Shown: in pieces, positions 60,641 to 64,000 of the stretch
How positions within the stretch are numbered: position 1 is the stretch's first letter
Layout of the letters: each line of letters opens with the position of its first letter
NCBI RefSeq assembly: GCF_932526225.1
Contig: NC_064039.1
Span: 620,001 to 684,000, forward strand
DNA length: 64,000 nucleotides
From: Nematostella vectensis
Taxonomy: Eukaryota > Cnidaria > Anthozoa > Actiniaria > Edwardsiidae
Reading direction: 5' to 3'
Position numbers and translations under genes: made by a program
Notes under the pieces: generated by a model
Seen by the model: the letters and a program-made list of their open reading frames with translations, nothing else
What the model was told of the DNA's origin: nothing
The model's database searches: none

Positions 60641-63340
60641 GGAACGTTTAGGGGAAAGCCAAGGAGAGGCCCGTGAGCTCGTTTTTCTCAGAGAATATTC
60701 GGGTTAATGTGGAGGCAGCAGGCGCCTCGCCAATGGAAGGGGTGGTGCTAGCTGCTAGTGCTGAGGCTGTCGTGCCGGCGTTCATTACTTTGTCTTTTTG
60801 GGTGTAGTACTCCGCTGTTACGACTGACGACCAACCAACATGTCGAGCTATTTCCTCGTAAGGTACTCCAAGTAGTAAGAGAGTGATGGAGCATCCGCTA
60901 CGAAAGCTATGCATCGTTTCACCATTATGAATACCAGCCGACTTGAGGTGTAAAGAGAGTCTGTTTGCTATGGCTGAACCCACGAAGGGATCGTCTGATA
61001 CTTCTTTTTGGATAGAACTCGAAACAGATAACCATACCTCAAGTTGATGCCCATCAAATCACATAGTTTTATATAGACGGTTAGGTTTGCCACGGGGCAT
61101 ACCTTGTTGTCTGAACACTTTTTTTATCTGGAAGGTGTTGGATTTCCCACCACCCCTTAGTGTCTTTCCAAAAGTGTGACGGAACAAAAAACCTTGCTTG
61201 TCCGGGAGTAGTGCGACTTCTTTCGTGAATACCCTGCCTAAGTCTGAGCCCCTATCCCCAGTATAAAAGTCTAGGCAAAAAAAAGCCATATCGCGCACAT
61301 AAGTGTAACGTTGGGGCGCGGTGCAGCTCGGGGAAAACACTGGAGATTTAAGGTATGCGCACAGTTGAGCCATCTTGTCAAAGAATATTGGAACAGCCTG
61401 TTTTGGGAAGATTAATTAATGCGCTAGCTTGTTCTTCGCGAACGGAGGAAAGGTACTGTTTTACAGAGTGGTGTGCGGCTGTGTTAGCTACTCCGAGCAT
61501 GTTGTTCCATTCGCCCCCCCCCCCCCCCCTTCCTGCTTCGATGAAGATGGACCTTAACTTCCCTATAGTGCTGTCTACTGTACCTGCTGCTAATCTGTTA
61601 GGGCATGCGCAGTGACTTTTACTTGTAGATCCAAAGTAATTGCACTTTGGAGTGTGTACCTTGGTCCTCCCCTTACGATCTTTATAGACAAGAAATCTCG
61701 TTATGTCCGAGGGAGAGGCAGATGTGAGAGTTTTTTTTGAGAGGGGAGAGAGTACAAAAAACGCTCAAATTCTACTTGGAGGCTTGATTTTTGTTTCTGA
61801 TATGGCTTTTTGCGGATCTTCCCTCGCAGATCGTCGAGTCTGTTTTCAATGGCTTCGAGATTTAAGGGGACTTTTGTCATTTTGCTTTCATCTTGCTCAG
61901 TCTCTTCTGCAGCCACAGCGCTGACAAAAGGCGAATATCTCATCGTTGGGGTAGCTACACTCGGGGCATTGAACCGCCTGGACCCACATTCTGGGTACGA
62001 GGGGCAGGACCTAAGTGGAGAAGGGGGGTGTGAATCGTGTGAGTTGCGCAATTAAAAATAAAAAGAACACAAAGTAATATGCCTGTTGCTAGAAATTTAT
62101 TGTTAACGGCAAATAAATGGGATATTCAAACATTGTCAATGATTGTCTACGGCGTGTGGAAAGCCGGTGAACTTACATTTGCACAAAGCGGAAAACCCAC
62201 AAATCCCATTGTAAAGGCTTCTAGATCTACGCAGCGTTACTTGATTTGGACGGGAACAGGAGGGTGTGTTTGTTGCCCTTGGTGCCGAGTTTAAAGGCTG
62301 CAGTGGAATTTTGCGTAACGAGGGGCCACCAGTACTTTCTTGGGGGAATGTCCAGGGCGATAAGGGTGTAAGTACGCAGCTGCGAGGCTTTGAGGTATCT
62401 GACGGGAGGGCCAACAAGTGTGAAAGGGGGAAAAACGTACGCGTTTTCCCAGGGTTTCCCGAGGTTTTGCGAGAAAACATTGGTTTCTTCGGCTTCTGCG
62501 CATGGGAATGGAGAGAAGAACCTCAGACGGCGGCCCGATAGGTCGAACATCGCGTTTTCTGGTAGGGACATCAGGTCGTCGGTATGGGGCCAAAAGCTGT
62601 TTCTACTGACGCTTCTACTGAAGCTTGTGGGCTTAAAATGGTGTCTAGATCCGAGAGGGTGCGTGAGGGGGCGTCGGCTGGGTTGGCTTCTGAAGCAATG
62701 TACTGTAACGAGATCGAAAGGTTTTTCCCGGCGGAGATCTCGAAGATATCCTTCGTCCGAGATCTTAAGGGATCTGGAAACCTGTCTGCCCCAGCTGTTA
62801 ACCAACACAAGGTTATCTGAAAACACATCTACTCTGGTGTTTCTGTATGGACCCAGCAAGTTCTTTAGGGTTCGAAGGAGAGCTAGAGCTTCCTTTTCGG
62901 CGATTGGTCGCTTTCGCTCGCTTTCGTCCCAATAACCCCTGGTTTCCGCTTTAGGCATCCCAGGCACAAAAAGGCAACCGCCCCATTTAAAATTTGAGGC
63001 ATCTGAGTACAAATGCACCTGCAGGTGAGTTTCGTCTCTCCATGATAAACATCCCTGCCAATTGTCTAGGAAGCGCCAGCAGGCGATTTCTTGTCTTAAG
63101 GCGGCTGTTAGTTTGACTTGGGTTAAGCTTTTTTTGGTGGCTCGGGCGATGGCCTGGTACATTTCATTGATACGGATATCTTCAAGCTGGAAGAGACGGC
63201 AAGGGGGGTATAGATTAAACTCTTGGGCCTCTACACATGGGCTCCCTGCGGTATGGGAAATATGGGCTCCAGGACCTTACGACCCTTATGGTGCAAATAT
63301 GGATCTCTTAAAAGAGTTTATGGTAATATTCTAGGCCCGT
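60640..63340 (-). mobile_element. Decayed DIRS retroelement (RNase H and tyrosine recombinase remnants)
   Basis: Minus-strand frames show, 5' to 3', an RNase H domain (about 63160-62800; VHLYSDASNFKWGGCLFV, VDVFSDNLVLVNSWG, then in another frame SLQYIASEANPADAPSRTLS), a linker typical of DIRS (YVFPPFTLVG; PRKYWWPLV), and a tyrosine recombinase (N-terminal HTFGKTLRGG and GDRGSDLGR near 61200; C-terminal MHSFRSGCSITLLLLGVPYE and HVGWSSVVTAEYYTQ near 60800). The recombinase retains its catalytic Arg, His-x-x-Arg and Tyr regions but is split by frameshifts (for example near 61050-60985). The reverse transcriptase and gag are missing beyond about 63340, so the copy is 5'-truncated and non-functional. 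Confidence 0.88.
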
Positions 63341-63379
63341 GGCTCTTGGCCAGTAAATAGGTATAAATCATGTGTTATA

Positions 63380-64000
63380 ATAACTCAAAATAAGGGTTTG
63401 ACAAACAAGTAAACAAAGTATATACGAATTTGAATAAGTCCAATATGAGACTTGATAAGTAAGCAAACCAGGAATGGTACACGACACTAGGAATAAGTAC
63501 AAAATATGGCTTGTCAAACAAGCCGACAAGTATGACAGAGTTTGAATAAGTCCGAATTGGACTTGACAAACAAGCTAGCAAGCCTACGATAGTTAAAAAT
63601 AAATCCAAATTGAGGCTTGTAAAACAAGCCGACAAATAATAGAGAATTTTGAATAAGTCCAAATTAGGGCTTGACAAAACAAGCCATGCTACAAGTATAC
63701 GAAAGCTAGGATAAGTTCGAATTGGGCTTGACAAACAATCCAACACGAGAGTTGTGAAAGTAAAACTTAGAGCTAGGCAAACAAACCAAACGAGCATACG
63801 AAAATTGTGAAAGTAAAAATTAGAATTTGATATACAAGCCAACGAGCATACGAGAATAAAGCAAACATAAGGGCTCTTGACAAACAAGTAATACAAAGTG
63901 TACGAGAGTTTCGAGTAAGTCAACATTAGGCTTGACAAACAAGCGACCAACGAGTATACGAGAGTTGTAAAAGCTAACATTAGAGCTTGACAAACAAGCC
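63380..64000. repeat. Degenerate tandem repeat, about 60-bp units
   Basis: Recurring gcttgacaaacaagcc and cgagtatacgagagttgtaa with drifted spacing. It continues past the right edge. A 201-codon minus-strand frame through it has the repetitive composition expected of a satellite. Confidence 0.9.

Noticed and set aside
63375..63980. 201-codon minus-strand hydrophobic ORF
   Set aside because: Lies entirely in a degenerate satellite; composition tracks the repeat and no family is recognisable.
1..64000. tRNA, rRNA or other structural RNA genes
   Set aside because: I saw no tRNA box A/B pair, rRNA segment or snRNA signature on either strand; a covariance-model scan would be decisive.

Overview
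This is intron-rich, AT-leaning animal genomic DNA. The genes are metazoan, introns are short, polyadenylation signals are of the AATAAA type, and there is a DIRS-type retroelement of the kind common in cnidarians. A sea anemone or other anthozoan is my best guess; that is inference, because no species marker is present.

Layout: (1) 1-18304, minus strand: the first 18 coding exons of a myotubularin-family pseudophosphatase/DENN protein (SBF1/SBF2, MTMR5/13), running off the left edge. (2) 19229-21730, minus: a single-exon TELO2. (3) 22940-24115, minus: a single-exon rhodopsin-like GPCR. (4) 24825-25978, plus: a two-exon gene for a small secreted protein I do not recognise. (5) 29048-39778, minus: a complete 16-exon KIM-type receptor tyrosine phosphatase (PTPRR class). 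(6) 41932-48387, plus: HTRA2/Omi-like mitochondrial serine protease, 4 exons. (7) 49235-59765, plus: complete ATG13, 14 exons. (8) 60640-63340, minus: a decayed DIRS retroelement, followed by a degenerate satellite to the right edge. Spliced models were built by hand from GT/AG boundaries, phase and similarity to known families; exon sums close in frame for PTPRR (723 aa), HTRA2 (430 aa) and ATG13 (462 aa). The housekeeping genes act in separate processes (Rab/phosphoinositide signalling, PIKK assembly, MAPK dephosphorylation, mitochondrial quality control, autophagy initiation); I see no sign that they form one pathway, although HTRA2 and ATG13 are close head-to-tail neighbours.

The striking feature is the tandem repeats. 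About a dozen minisatellites fill the introns, and many start at or include a real splice junction, so that the repeat unit is a copy of exon end plus splice site. This happens in four different genes: SBF (donor at 14113, acceptors at 7170 and 14221), PTPRR (donors at 33914 and 30440), HTRA2 (donor at 43209, about 62 copies) and ATG13 (donors at 51364 and 58847, acceptors at 54062 and 58521). In ATG13 one array creates a series of potential 33-nt in-frame cassette exons. This recurrent amplification of splice junctions is the best candidate in the window for something undescribed. Other observations are two non-autonomous DNA transposons with probable 8-bp target duplications (one carrying a RecQ-like helicase scrap), a perfect 35-bp-arm palindrome, a Q-loop Gln-to-Glu change in the phosphatase, and a TELO2 whose usual CK2-serine motif is all aspartate.
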